A stretch of DNA of 64,000 nt from contig NZ_CP030771.1 of NCBI RefSeq assembly GCF_006088715.1, forward strand, positions 4,402,001 to 4,466,000. The letters run 5' to 3'. The notes beneath the pieces were generated by a model. The model had not been told where the DNA came from. It saw only the letters and a program-made list of their open reading frames with translations, and did not search any database. This document shows, piece by piece, positions 15,674-24,472 of the stretch. Made by a program: the position numbers and the translations under genes. Source of the stretch: Streptomyces sp. YIM 121038 (GTDB lineage Bacteria > Actinomycetota > Actinomycetes > Streptomycetales > Streptomycetaceae). Position 1 is the first letter of the stretch. Each line of letters begins with the position of its first letter.

Positions 15674-17034
15674 ACTGGCCGGGCCGCCCCGATCCGTACG
15701 GCAGCGGGGACGAGGGCCCGGGCCGCGGGCCCGGCGACGAGTTCCCCGCGGGCGCGGGCGGCGCCGGGGCCGCGGGTTCCGGGCGGGGCGACGGCGGCGT
15801 CGGCAAGCCGCGCATACCGGCACCGCGCGCGTCCGTGGAGGACACCGGCGCGCCCCTGCCCGACGCCGGGCCCGCCGCGGCCGCGCCCGAGCCGCTCGTG
15901 CTCGACCACCGCGTCCTGAAGTCCCTCCTCGGGGCGTGGGCGCTCGCCGCCTGCTCCGCCGCGGAGTCGAGCGCCGTCGAGGAGCACCTCGGCGACTGCG
16001 GGCCGTGCGCGGAGGAGGCGCTGCGGCTGCGGGACGCCGTCGGGCTCCTCCACCCCGAGGAGAGCCTCGACCTCGACCCCGGTCTGCGCACCCGCGTCCT
16101 GGCGAGCTGCCTGGGGCGGCGCCCGCCCCGCGTCCCGCTGCCGGAGTGGGCCGCCCCGTACGACGCGGAGACCGCCCGGCTCGACGCGCTGCTCCAGGAC
16201 ATCGGGGACTCCGAGTGGCACGCGCCGGTGCGGCTGCGCTGGTTCGACGACGACCACCCCGTGACCCGCAAGACCACCGTCGCGGGGGTGATCGCCCACC
16301 TCCTCGCCGTCGACGGCCTGGTCGGCACCGCGCTCGGCCTCGACGACCCGCTGGGCACCGGGGCGCCGCCGAGCCTCGACCCGGGGGAGCGCACGGAGGC
16401 GTACTGGCGCGCGTCGCAGTTCCCGCCCACGCGGGCGGTGCGCGGGCCCTGGCGGGACCAGACGCACGAGCTGATCCGGACGGTGTCGTTCGCGGGCGGC
16501 GGGTCCGGGCGCCTCGCGGTGACGTACGGGGTCGCGCCGGACGCGCCCGGCGGCGAGGCCGGGCGGTTCGAACTCCCGCTGCGCGACTCCATGCTGGAGC
16601 GGGCCTTCGAGTGCTGGATCCACGCCGAGGACATCGCGCAGGCCGTCGACTACCCCTACGAGCCGCCCGCGCCCCGGCATCTGCACCACATGATCGACCT
16701 GGCGGCGCGGCTGCTGCCCGTGACGCTGGCCGAGCGGCGCCGGGCCGGGCGTGCGGGTCCCGCGCGGGAGCTCGTCGCCGCGGGGGCGCCGGGGCGCAGC
16801 CTGCGTCTTGAGGTCGAGGGCGTCGGGGGCGGCGAGTGGCTGATCCCGCTCGACTCGCCCGGGGCCAGCGGCTCCGCCGACCTGGAGGTCGCGCACGTGG
16901 CCCTCGACGGCGTGGAGTTCTGCCGCCTGGCGGCGGGCCACGTGTCCCCCGAGGAGGCGGCCGCGGGCCAGGTCGGGGACCGCGAGGCCATCCGGGACGT
17001 CCTCTTCGCCGCGGCGTCCCTGAGCCGCATGTAG
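15670..17034 (+). CDS. Zinc-finger anti-sigma factor with maleylpyruvate isomerase-like domain
   Basis: 454 residues from GTG 15670, overlapping the sigma stop as GTGA. The first 75 residues are Gly/Pro-rich. The zf-HC2 anti-sigma motif lies near 78-125: a His in LDHRVL, then Cys in LAACSAAES, then EEHLGDCGPCAEE, supplying the His/Cys set. The middle carries an MDMPI-like helical segment (TVAGVIAHLLAVDGLVGTALG near 200), and a later part has AFECWIHAEDIAQAVDYP, a possible metal-binding His. No membrane helix is seen, so it should act in the cytoplasm on the adjacent sigma factor. The fused domain may sense a thiol or small molecule (inference). Confidence 0.85.
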   Translation: MNWPGRPDPYGSGDEGPGRGPGDEFPAGAGGAGAAGSGRGDGGVGKPRIPAPRASVEDTGAPLPDAGPAAAAPEPLVLDHRVLKSLLGAWALAACSAAESSAVEEHLGDCGPCAEEALRLRDAVGLLHPEESLDLDPGLRTRVLASCLGRRPPRVPLPEWAAPYDAETARLDALLQDIGDSEWHAPVRLRWFDDDHPVTRKTTVAGVIAHLLAVDGLVGTALGLDDPLGTGAPPSLDPGERTEAYWRASQFPPTRAVRGPWRDQTHELIRTVSFAGGGSGRLAVTYGVAPDAPGGEAGRFELPLRDSMLERAFECWIHAEDIAQAVDYPYEPPAPRHLHHMIDLAARLLPVTLAERRRAGRAGPARELVAAGAPGRSLRLEVEGVGGGEWLIPLDSPGASGSADLEVAHVALDGVEFCRLAAGHVSPEEAAAGQVGDREAIRDVLFAAASLSRM

Positions 17035-17077
17035 CCCCGGGCCGCAGGGCGCCCCGGGCCCGGCGGAGCGGCGAAGG

Positions 17078-17983
17078 TCAGGCGAAGACGACCGTGCGGT
17101 GGCCGTTCAGGAGGATGCGGTGCTCCGCGTGCCACTTGACGGCCCGCGCGAGGGCCTGGCACTCGACGTCACGGCCGATGGCGACGAGCTGCGCGGGCGT
17201 CACCTCGTGCCCCACCCGCTCGACCTCCTGCTCGATGATCGGCCCCTCGTCGAGGTCCGCGGTCACATAGTGCGCGGTGGCACCGATGAGCTTCACACCG
17301 CGCGCGTGCGCCTGGTGGTACGGCCGCGCGCCCTTGAAGCTCGGCAGGAACGAGTGGTGGATGTTGATGATCCGTCCGCTGAGCTGCTTGCAGAGGTCGT
17401 CCGAGATCACCTGCATGTAGCGGGCGAGCACGACGAGCTCGACGTCCAGGTCCCGGACGAGCTGGAGGAGGCGCGCCTCCGCGTCGGCCTTGGTGTCCTT
17501 GGTGACCGGGATGTGGTGGAACGGAATCCCGTACGAGGCGGACAGCTCGGCGAAGTCCGTGTGGTTGGAGACGACGGCCGCGATCTCCACCGGCAGGGCG
17601 CCGATGCGGGAGCGGAAGAGCAGGTCGTTCAGGCAGTGGCCGAACTTGGAGACCATCAGGACGACCCGCATCCGGTCCTCGGCCCGGTGGATCTGCCAGT
17701 CCATGTGGAAGGAGTCGCCGATCGCGGCGAAGCTCGCGCGCAGCTTGTCCACGGTGACGGGCGACTCCGCCGAGAAGTGGACCCGCATGAAGAACAGCCC
17801 GGTGTCGTGGTCGCCGAACTGCTGGCTGTCCTCGATGTTGCAGCCGGTCATGAACAGATAGCTCGACACGGCGTGCACGATGCCCTGTTTGTCCGGGCAC
17901 GAGAGCGTGAGGACGTACTGCTCGGCGCGGTCGGTCGTGCGGTCGGCGGGCTTCTCGCTCACGGCGGCGGACTGCTCGTTCAT
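17078..17983 (-). CDS. purU: Formyltetrahydrofolate deformylase
   Basis: 301 residues from ATG 17983. An N-terminal ACT domain (YVLTLSCPDKQGIVHAVSSY near 23-42) is followed by a formyltransferase domain. The active-site signature is RIINIHHSFLPSFKGARPY near 210-230, with the catalytic Asp in TADLDEGPI near 256. PurU hydrolyses 10-formyl-THF to formate and THF, supplying formate for PurT or balancing one-carbon pools. The ACT domain is the usual site of methionine/glycine control in E. coli. The length matches the family. A TATGGG hexamer about 11 bp upstream of the ATG could be a -10 element. The 3' end converges with the anti-sigma gene. Confidence 0.95.
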   Translation of the reverse strand: MNEQSAAVSEKPADRTTDRAEQYVLTLSCPDKQGIVHAVSSYLFMTGCNIEDSQQFGDHDTGLFFMRVHFSAESPVTVDKLRASFAAIGDSFHMDWQIHRAEDRMRVVLMVSKFGHCLNDLLFRSRIGALPVEIAAVVSNHTDFAELSASYGIPFHHIPVTKDTKADAEARLLQLVRDLDVELVVLARYMQVISDDLCKQLSGRIINIHHSFLPSFKGARPYHQAHARGVKLIGATAHYVTADLDEGPIIEQEVERVGHEVTPAQLVAIGRDVECQALARAVKWHAEHRILLNGHRTVVFA

Positions 17984-18034
17984 CCGCCCAGGGTCCCATA
18001 TCCGGACGGGCCCCCGGCCCCGTACCGGAACCGC

Positions 18035-18472
18035 TCAGGCCGACCGCGTGAGGATGCGCAGGACCTCCAGGGTGCGCGGCGCGCTGTCCGGGTCGTCGTC
18101 GTCACCGGTCGCGAGCCGTACGTGCGCGTCCCGCGCCGCCCGCACCGCCTCCGGCCACCCGGGGTGGTCCAGATACGCGGCGACCGCGGCGTCCGGGCCC
18201 ACCTCGTGCATGATCCGCAGGACCCGCAGCACGGCCACGTCGACGAGGGCCGCCTCCTGGGAGTCGCGGAAGATCGTCCCGACGTATTTCTCCGCGGACC
18301 AGTTGTCCAGCCACGTATCCTCGACCAGGCGGTACACGGCGTCCGTCACGTCCCCGTACTCCTCGCGACCCGCGAGCCAGCACTCCCGCTGGAAGTCCTG
18401 GTCCGAGAGCATGTGGAGCGCCGAGCGCACGTTGCAGCGCCAGCGCCACCAGGGCATGTCGTTCGTTGGCAT
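18035..18472 (-). CDS. SCO4402-family protein, function unknown
   Basis: 145 residues from ATG 18472. The start gives MPTNDMPWWRWRCNVRSALH, which I recognise as the conserved N-terminus of the SCO4402 family of actinobacteria. The protein is soluble, acidic and helix-rich, with the strongly conserved core LVEDTWLDNWSAEKYVGTIF near 55-75 and RILRIMHEVGPDA-like text near 95-105. There is no known catalytic motif. It lies 52 bp upstream of purU in the same orientation, an arrangement also remembered from S. coelicolor. The 181-bp spacer to the divergent lipoprotein gene holds the likely promoters for both. Confidence 0.85.
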   Translation of the reverse strand: MPTNDMPWWRWRCNVRSALHMLSDQDFQRECWLAGREEYGDVTDAVYRLVEDTWLDNWSAEKYVGTIFRDSQEAALVDVAVLRVLRIMHEVGPDAAVAAYLDHPGWPEAVRAARDAHVRLATGDDDDPDSAPRTLEVLRILTRSA

Positions 18473-18653
18473 GGCGCCTATGGTCCTTGACCGACGGCCG
18501 CGACGGGAAGACTTCTCCGAACCTTGCACGGTCATCGATCGTACGTTCCCACACGTTCCCCGCTTCTCGGGCCCCACCCGTTCACGTGTTCGTCACCGAC
18601 CGTTGGGTTGGCGTCACTCCCTGGTTGTTCCCCTCGCGGAATCGTGCGGGTCC

Positions 18654-19952
18654 ATGGCCGCCTTGCGACGCGTCTTCCTCCCCCGCCCCGCCGAGACCGC
18701 GCACCGAGCGCGCACAGCCGTGCTCAGCGCGGCGGCCCTGGCGGCGTGCGCGTCCCTGACGGCCGGCTGTGGGGTCATCCCCGGTACCACGGGGGGTTCC
18801 GGGGATGCCCCGATCACCGTCATGACCTGGGCGCCGGACGGCACCAAGGCCACCAACAAACCCGGCATGCCCGCGATGGCCAAGGCCTTCGCCCGCTGGG
18901 TCAACGCGAGCGGCGGCCTCGACGGCCACCAGCTCAAGGTCATCACCTGCAACGACCACAACGACCCGGTGGAGGCCGCGGGCTGCGCCCGCCGGGCCGC
19001 CGACGAGAAGGCGGTCGCGGTCGTCGGCTCGTACAGCCAGCACGGCCGGTCCTTCATGTCCCCCCTGGAGGTCGCGGGCATCCCGTACATCGGCGGCTAC
19101 GGCCTCACCGACGACGAGTTCTCCAGCCCGCTGTCCTACCCCGTCAACGGCGGCCAGCCCGCGCTGCTCGCGGGCAACGGACGCCAGCTCGCCGGGGTCT
19201 GCGACCGCGTGTCCCTGGTGCGGCCCGACACCACCACGGGCGACAACCTCTCCAAGCTCCTCGACTCCGGCCTCGCCGAGGGCGACCGCGCCGCCTCCGC
19301 CGACATCCGGGCGCCCGAGGACGCCTCGGACTACACCGGGCAGGCGCGGCAGGCCCTCGACCGCTCCGCGCGCGGCGGCAGGAAGGGCTGCGTGGCGGCG
19401 GCGCTCGGCGCGCGCACGGACACCTTCTTCGACTCGTTCCGGCGCGTCGAGGCGAGCTATCCGAAGGTGCGCACCGCCTCCGTGCTCGGCAGCGTCGACC
19501 AGTCCCTCCTGGACCGCACCGGCGGCGCCGACGGCCCCTACGAGGGCGCGTACGTCACCGGCTGGTACCCGGCCGAGGGCGACAGGCGCTGGGAGCCGAT
19601 GCGCGAGGTGATCCGCAAGCACGCCTTCGACGACACCCGCGTGGACCCCGCGGACGCGGGCGTGCAGACCACCTGGATCGCGTACACCGTGCTGCGGCAG
19701 GCCGTCGAGTCGCTGAACGGCGGCGAGGTGACCTCCCGCGCCCTGCGCAAGACCCTCGACCAGGGCCTGCGCGTGGACACCGGCGGGCTCACGCCGATGC
19801 TGAGCTGGCGCTTCGACGACATGCTCGCGGCGGGCGAGTACCCGCGTCTGGTGAACGCGGACGTGACCTTCCAGGTGGTGCGCGACGGCCGCCTGGTGGT
19901 GACGCGCAGGTCGTTCGTGAACGTGCAGAAGACCCTGGAGTCCGTCCGCTGA
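18654..19952 (+). CDS. ABC-type branched-chain amino-acid-like substrate-binding lipoprotein
   Basis: 432 residues from ATG 18654. The signal peptide has a twin-Arg pair at 5-6 and a hydrophobic core at about 22-37. LAAC (29-32) or TAGC (36-39) would serve as lipobox, so the protein should be anchored outside the membrane. The mature part is a type I periplasmic-binding fold of the Leu/Ile/Val (Peripla_BP_6) class: FARWVNASGGLDGHQLKVITCND near 80-102 and VAVVGSYSQHGRSFMSPLEVAGIPYIGG near 125-152. No permease or ATPase genes adjoin it, so it is an orphan binding protein, possibly a sensor or receptor component. The ligand is unknown. Confidence 0.85.
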   Translation: MAALRRVFLPRPAETAHRARTAVLSAAALAACASLTAGCGVIPGTTGGSGDAPITVMTWAPDGTKATNKPGMPAMAKAFARWVNASGGLDGHQLKVITCNDHNDPVEAAGCARRAADEKAVAVVGSYSQHGRSFMSPLEVAGIPYIGGYGLTDDEFSSPLSYPVNGGQPALLAGNGRQLAGVCDRVSLVRPDTTTGDNLSKLLDSGLAEGDRAASADIRAPEDASDYTGQARQALDRSARGGRKGCVAAALGARTDTFFDSFRRVEASYPKVRTASVLGSVDQSLLDRTGGADGPYEGAYVTGWYPAEGDRRWEPMREVIRKHAFDDTRVDPADAGVQTTWIAYTVLRQAVESLNGGEVTSRALRKTLDQGLRVDTGGLTPMLSWRFDDMLAAGEYPRLVNADVTFQVVRDGRLVVTRRSFVNVQKTLESVR

Positions 19953-19971
19953 CCCACGCGCCGCGCCCCGG

Positions 19972-21741
19972 CTAGAGCTGGGTGGGGTTCCGCTTGGTCA
20001 GGCCGTGCTTGTCGGCGATCGCGTTCCACAGCGCCGCCGCCTGCCGCTTGGCCTTCGTGGCCTCGCCGCTCGCGCGGTTGCCCGCCGCCGTCTGCGGGGT
20101 CGTGCGGGCGCGGCCCTTGTGGCAGCCCTTCTTGCCGCCGACCTGGTCGGCCCAGGCGGCGTAGTGGTCGTCGGCCGACGCGGACGCCTTCCAGGCGCGG
20201 TTGAGCGCGGCGGTCAGCCGCCCGTTCGAGGGCAGCTTGTCGACGGTCAGGCCGGACAGGCGGCCGACGAGGCCGTTGCGCTGCTTGGCCGCGTCGCGCA
20301 GGTCGGTCGCGGACTGCCGCAGGTTCTTGCACGTGCCCACGTTGCGCACGGCCCTGATCACCGACTCGCGGCTGTCGTTGCTGTCCGCGAGGAGCTTGTC
20401 CAGGGCGACGGCCTGCCGCTTGACGGGGTCGGCCGACGGGGACGGCTTCGCGCTCTTCTCGTCGTCCGGGGCCTCTGACGAGGTCGCGGCCAGCGGCTCC
20501 TTGCTGTCGGAGTTCTCCGCCTTCGCGTCGCCGCCGCCACCGGCGAGCATCGCGCCCGCGCCGACGCCGACCACGGCGATGGCCACGCCGACGGCGACGA
20601 GCAGCGGCGTCTTGGATCCCGTACGCCCCTTGCGGCGCGAGGCGGGTTCCGGCACCGGGTCCGGCGCCGACGGGGCGGCCGGGACGAGGGGCATCTGCTG
20701 GGTGGCGGAGGCGCCCTCCGGCTCCTGGCGGAAGAGGCTGTCGAACTCGGCGGGCGGCTGCCGCTCGCCGTACCCCCCGGCGGCCGCGGCCGGGGCGGGC
20801 GGGCCGTCGTCGGTGACGGGGGCGATGAACTGGGTGGGCGCGTTGTCCCCGTGGAAGGCGGTCTCTTCGGGTACGACGTCCGCGGCCTGGCCCAGGAACT
20901 GCGTGGAGTCGGCGCGGCCGAGGAACTGCGTGGAGTCCCCCGCGGGCATCACGTGCCCTGTGTGCCCCGCGCCCCCCGGGGGCATCTCGGGCGGCAGCGC
21001 GCCGGGCGCGACCGGGGGTATGTACTGCGTCGCCTGCGCGTCGGGCCCGCCCTGCGGGCCGCTCGGCTGTCCCGGCGACGGGAGGTGCGGGTCGGTGGGG
21101 CGCAGCACCTGCGTGTGCTCGGCGGCCGGGACCGGCGGGACGGGGCCCGCGGGCGGCAGCGGCTGGCCGTGGCCCACGGGCGGCGGCGCATGGCCCTGGT
21201 CCACGGGCGGATAACCGTAGCCCTGGCCGGAGTAGGGCGGCGCGTGGGGATGGCCCTGCGCGGGGCCGGGCGGCGGCAGCGGCCGACCCTGCGCGGCGGG
21301 CGGAAACGTCTCGCCGTGGACCGGCAGGGCCTGCCCCAGGGGCGGCAGCGGCTGCCCGTACCCCGGGGTCCCGTGCTGCTCCGGCGGCAGCGCGCCCGCC
21401 CCGCCGCCGTACGACTGCTGCGGCGGCGTGCTGGGCGGCAGGGGCGTGCCCTCGGGGGGCAGCGGCATGCCGCCCGCCGGGCGCGGCGCGGCTCCGGCGT
21501 CGCCCCGGTCGGCCCAGGCCTCGCCCTCGCCCCAGGACTGGCCGGGGCCCGCCGGTGGCTGGGTGGGTTCCGGACCCCACGGCTCGCCCCAGGGGCTGCC
21601 GACCGGCGGGGCCGCCTGGTGGCCGCCGGGCATCAGGGGTTCGCCACCGTCCGCGGGCAGCACGATGCCCTCGTGGGCGTGCCGCTCCGCGGGCTGCCGC
21701 GGGTCGGAGGACGCGGCGCCCTGACCGCTCTGCTGCGTCAC
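19972..21741 (-). CDS. Large Pro/Gly-rich membrane-anchored protein, unknown function
   Basis: 589 residues from GTG 21741, with AGGAG six bases upstream. Residues 1-360 are low-complexity and rich in Pro, Gly, Gln and Ala, with repeated PLPP and 'GQ' runs and several THVFA-like 'TQFL/TQYI' patches (VLRPTDP, TQYIPPV, TQFLGRAD, TQFLGQAA, TQFIAPV). One membrane helix, TPLLVAVGVAIAVVGVGAGAML, lies near 375-397. The C-terminal 190 residues are helical with a Lys-rich tail. The topology is probably cytoplasmic N-terminus and extracellular C-terminus. The repeated TQF/TQY threonines resemble phospho-threonine or FHA-binding patches in Streptomyces proteins (inference). Confidence 0.8.
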   Translation of the reverse strand: MTQQSGQGAASSDPRQPAERHAHEGIVLPADGGEPLMPGGHQAAPPVGSPWGEPWGPEPTQPPAGPGQSWGEGEAWADRGDAGAAPRPAGGMPLPPEGTPLPPSTPPQQSYGGGAGALPPEQHGTPGYGQPLPPLGQALPVHGETFPPAAQGRPLPPPGPAQGHPHAPPYSGQGYGYPPVDQGHAPPPVGHGQPLPPAGPVPPVPAAEHTQVLRPTDPHLPSPGQPSGPQGGPDAQATQYIPPVAPGALPPEMPPGGAGHTGHVMPAGDSTQFLGRADSTQFLGQAADVVPEETAFHGDNAPTQFIAPVTDDGPPAPAAAAGGYGERQPPAEFDSLFRQEPEGASATQQMPLVPAAPSAPDPVPEPASRRKGRTGSKTPLLVAVGVAIAVVGVGAGAMLAGGGGDAKAENSDSKEPLAATSSEAPDDEKSAKPSPSADPVKRQAVALDKLLADSNDSRESVIRAVRNVGTCKNLRQSATDLRDAAKQRNGLVGRLSGLTVDKLPSNGRLTAALNRAWKASASADDHYAAWADQVGGKKGCHKGRARTTPQTAAGNRASGEATKAKRQAAALWNAIADKHGLTKRNPTQL

Positions 21742-21949
21742 CGGGACTCCTACTTATGGGGGACCTTCGGAACGTCGGCTCACGCTACCGGGTCCCCGTG
21801 GCCGTCTGCCACGCAGCTCAGAGCACTCTGATGACGCCCTTGTCACAGACGCCGCGGAAGTAACGGAAGTTGCGCGGGAGACGCTGTTCAAGGGGCGCCG
21901 CGGCCGCACCGCGTGCGACCGGCCGCCCCGGACGCGCCTCCCGCCCGCC
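21742..21949. promoter_or_regulatory. Promoter region with TCAGAG-CA-CTCTGA palindrome
   Basis: A perfect 6-2-6 palindrome lies at 21818-21831, 77 bp upstream of the proline-rich membrane protein gene and about 120 bp past the NsdA-like stop. It is a candidate operator or a short hairpin. No reading frame in this spacer is convincing. Confidence 0.4.
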
Positions 21950-23338
21950 TCACGCGGCCTGAAGCTCGACGCGCGCGCCGAACTCCCGCACCACCGGCTC
22001 CTCCCGGTACGGCTCAAGGCGCTGCTGGAAGTCCTCCAGATACTCCGCGCCGCGGTTGGAGCGCAGGGTGCCGAGGAGCTCCACGGCCTTCAGGCCCGTG
22101 TGGCAGGCCTGTTCCACGTCGCGCCGCTGCACCTGGGCGGTGGCGAGCAGCACGAGGCCGATCGCGCGCCGCCGCGCCCGCGTCTCCGGATGCCCGGCGA
22201 GGGCCTCCTCCGCGCGCCGGGCCGCGCCGTCGGCCTGGCCCAGATCGCGGTGGCAGTGCGCCAGTTCGTCCGCCAGATAGGCCTGGTCGAAGTGGCGGAT
22301 CCAGACCGGGTCGTCGCCGGACCGCTCGCCGCCGACCGCCCGCTCCATCGCCTCGACCGCGCGGCCCGCGACGGCCTGGGTCGACCGGGCGTCGCCGAGC
22401 AGCGCGTGCCCCCGGGCCTCGGCCGCGTAGAACATGGACTCCGCGCGCGGGGTGACGCGCCCGCGCGCCCCCTCCTGCGCCGCCCGCGCGAGCTGGGCGA
22501 TCTCGCGGGGGTTGCCGAGCTGGGCGGCGAGATGGCTCATCGAGGCCGCCAGGACATAGCCGCCGTACCCGCGGTCGCCCGCGGCCTGGGCCAGGCGCAG
22601 GGCCTGGATGTAGTACCGCTGGGCGAGGCCGGGCTGGCCGGTGTCCACCGCCATGTACCCGGCGAGCTCTGTCAACCGTGCGACGGCCGCGAACAGTTCG
22701 CGCCCGACCGCTTCCCGGTACGAGCCCGCGAGCAGTCCGGAGACGACGGAGTTCAGATAGTGCACGACGACCGGTCGCACGTGTCCACTGCCGTACTGGT
22801 GATCCAGTTGCGTCAGTGCCTCGGTCATGGCCTTGACCGCCGCCACGTCCGACAGGCCGACGCGTGGCCCCGCCGTCCGGCCCACCTGCGGGTCCGGCGA
22901 GGAGATCAGCCAGTCACGGCTCGGCTCGACGAGCGCGGACGCGGCCACGGAGGAGCCGGACAGGAAGTCCCTGCGCCCCACGTCGCTGCGCCACAGCTCG
23001 CAGACCTGCTCGATCGCGCCGAGAACGGTGGGCGAGAACTGCAGTCCCACCCCGGAGGCGAGGTTCTTGCCGTTCGCCATGCCGATCTCGTCGATCGTGA
23101 CCGTGCGCCCCAGCTTGCGGCCGAGCGCCTCCGCGATGATGCCGGGGGCGCGACCGCGCGGCTGCTGCCCGCGCAGCCAGCGCGCCACCGACGTCTTGTC
23201 GTACCGAAGATCGAGACCGTGCTCCGCCCCGCACATGTTGACGCGGCGGGCCAGACCGGCGTTCGAGCAGCCGGCTTCCTGAATGAGTGCTTGCAGCCTT
23301 TCGTTGGGCTGCCGCGCGACGAGTGGCCTGGCGGCCAT
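21950..23338 (-). CDS. NsdA-like helix-turn-helix/TPR regulator
   Basis: 462 residues from ATG 23338, chosen because AGGGGG lies 6 bases upstream; ATG 23368 would add ten. Residues 1-90 form a helix-turn-helix-like module (NERLQALIQEAGCSNAGLAR, then YDKTSVARWLRGQQPRG). The rest is alpha-solenoid: TPR-like pairs such as GLAQRYYIQALRLAQAAGDRGYGG near 240 and AESMFYAAEARGHALLGDA near 300. The overall plan matches the Streptomyces NsdA group of negative regulators of sporulation and antibiotics. The exact paralogue is not assigned. The upstream 400 bp are A/T-richer and contain a good candidate promoter and direct repeats. Confidence 0.75.
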   Translation of the reverse strand: MAARPLVARQPNERLQALIQEAGCSNAGLARRVNMCGAEHGLDLRYDKTSVARWLRGQQPRGRAPGIIAEALGRKLGRTVTIDEIGMANGKNLASGVGLQFSPTVLGAIEQVCELWRSDVGRRDFLSGSSVAASALVEPSRDWLISSPDPQVGRTAGPRVGLSDVAAVKAMTEALTQLDHQYGSGHVRPVVVHYLNSVVSGLLAGSYREAVGRELFAAVARLTELAGYMAVDTGQPGLAQRYYIQALRLAQAAGDRGYGGYVLAASMSHLAAQLGNPREIAQLARAAQEGARGRVTPRAESMFYAAEARGHALLGDARSTQAVAGRAVEAMERAVGGERSGDDPVWIRHFDQAYLADELAHCHRDLGQADGAARRAEEALAGHPETRARRRAIGLVLLATAQVQRRDVEQACHTGLKAVELLGTLRSNRGAEYLEDFQQRLEPYREEPVVREFGARVELQAA

Positions 23339-23741
23339 GGCGTACCCCCTGTGTGCACCTTGGACCATCTGGTAATTCGGGTGGGTTCTTCAGGTCGAGT
23401 GGCGAATGAGGAACGGTCCCGGACTGGTCCGTCCGAGCCGCCCAGATGATCAATGCCCGGGAAACAACCGGAAGATGCACCACAAACACCCACAAACACA
23501 CCACACCCCGCTACAACGCATCGCAATACATCGCAACATGGCACAACGCGTCACACATCAGCGAGCCGGGTGAACTCGGGTGAACTCCGACTGCCCCTGG
23601 ACGTGGCTACCCGCGCTCGGCCCCCCTTGCCCATGCGCGCCCCCACTCGTGCACCCATGCGCCCCGTAGCGGGAACGATGCTCCTCCCCCGCGCACATGA
23701 CGGGCCGTAACCGGAGCTGACGAGCGGAAGTTGAGGACTCC
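23339..23741. promoter_or_regulatory. Divergent control region with minus-strand promoter and short direct repeats
   Basis: On the minus strand TTGCGA (23536-23531), 17 bases, then TAGCGG (23513-23508) form a plausible vegetative promoter for the NsdA-like gene. Two tandem decamers CATCGCAATA and CATCGCAACA (23519-23538) overlap it and could bind a regulator. A second tandem pair, GGGTGAACTC twice (23568-23587), lies toward the Prim-Pol gene. A CA-rich stretch, 23478-23507, is low-complexity. No gene is supported within this 403-bp spacer. Confidence 0.45.
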
Positions 23742-24404
23742 GTGGAAGAGACCATCGGAGTCACGTCAGCCGCGCAGATCCCGAAGCAGCGCGGAGAGGC
23801 CCTGCAGGATTCGGCCGTACGGTACGCGGAGGAACGGCACTGGGACGTCTTCCCCGGCGCCTGGCTGGAGTCCGTCGACGGTACGTGGCGCTGCTCGTGC
23901 GGCGACGCGGCGTGCCCCGCGCCCGGCGCCCACGCCGTGCGCGACGACTGGCCGACCCAGGCCACGGGCAGTGCGACCGTCGCCCGGCGCCTCTGGGCGA
24001 AGCAGCCGAACGCGTCGATCCTGCTGCCGACGGGCCGTACGTTCGACGCCGTCGACGTCCCCGAGACCGCCGGGTTCCTCGCCCTCGCCCGCATGGAGCG
24101 CATGGAGCTGACGCTCGGCCCGGTCACGTGCACGCCCGACCGGCGCATGCAGTTCTTCGTCCTGCCCGGCGCCGCGGCGAAGGTTCCCGATCTCGTCCGC
24201 AAGCTCGGCTGGCCGCCCGCGACCCTCGACCTCGTCACCCTCGGTGAAGGCGCCTACGTGGCCGCGCCGCCCACGCGTTTCGGCGCCTCCGGAGCCGTGC
24301 AGTGGGCCTGCCGCCCCACCGCCGCCAACCGCTGGCTCCCGGACGCCGAGGAAATCATCTCCCCCCTGGCCTACGCCTGCGGCCGCGAGGCCCGCCGGAG
24401 GTAG
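23742..24404 (+). CDS. Stand-alone bifunctional primase/polymerase N-terminal (Prim-Pol) domain protein
   Basis: 220 residues from GTG 23742, with a weak GAGG site. The N-terminus has RYAEERHWDVFPGAWLE, then a four-Cys/His cluster, CSCGDAACPAPGAHAVRDDWP, typical of the Prim-Pol (DNA_primase_S/AEP) N-terminal domain of actinobacterial helicase-primases. The catalytic acidic pair seems reduced to FDAVDVPE near residue 103. No helicase or C-terminal domain follows. The lone domain may have lost polymerase activity and act as a nucleic-acid-binding protein (inference). It lies 69 bp before the ABC ATPase gene and could share its transcript. Domain assignment is moderate and function is unproven. 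Confidence 0.75.
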   Translation: MEETIGVTSAAQIPKQRGEALQDSAVRYAEERHWDVFPGAWLESVDGTWRCSCGDAACPAPGAHAVRDDWPTQATGSATVARRLWAKQPNASILLPTGRTFDAVDVPETAGFLALARMERMELTLGPVTCTPDRRMQFFVLPGAAAKVPDLVRKLGWPPATLDLVTLGEGAYVAAPPTRFGASGAVQWACRPTAANRWLPDAEEIISPLAYACGREARRR

Positions 24405-24472
24405 CCACCCGGGCCCCACGCCGCCGACGTATCGTGCACACACATACGACAGCGCCGACAAAAGGGGCCACG

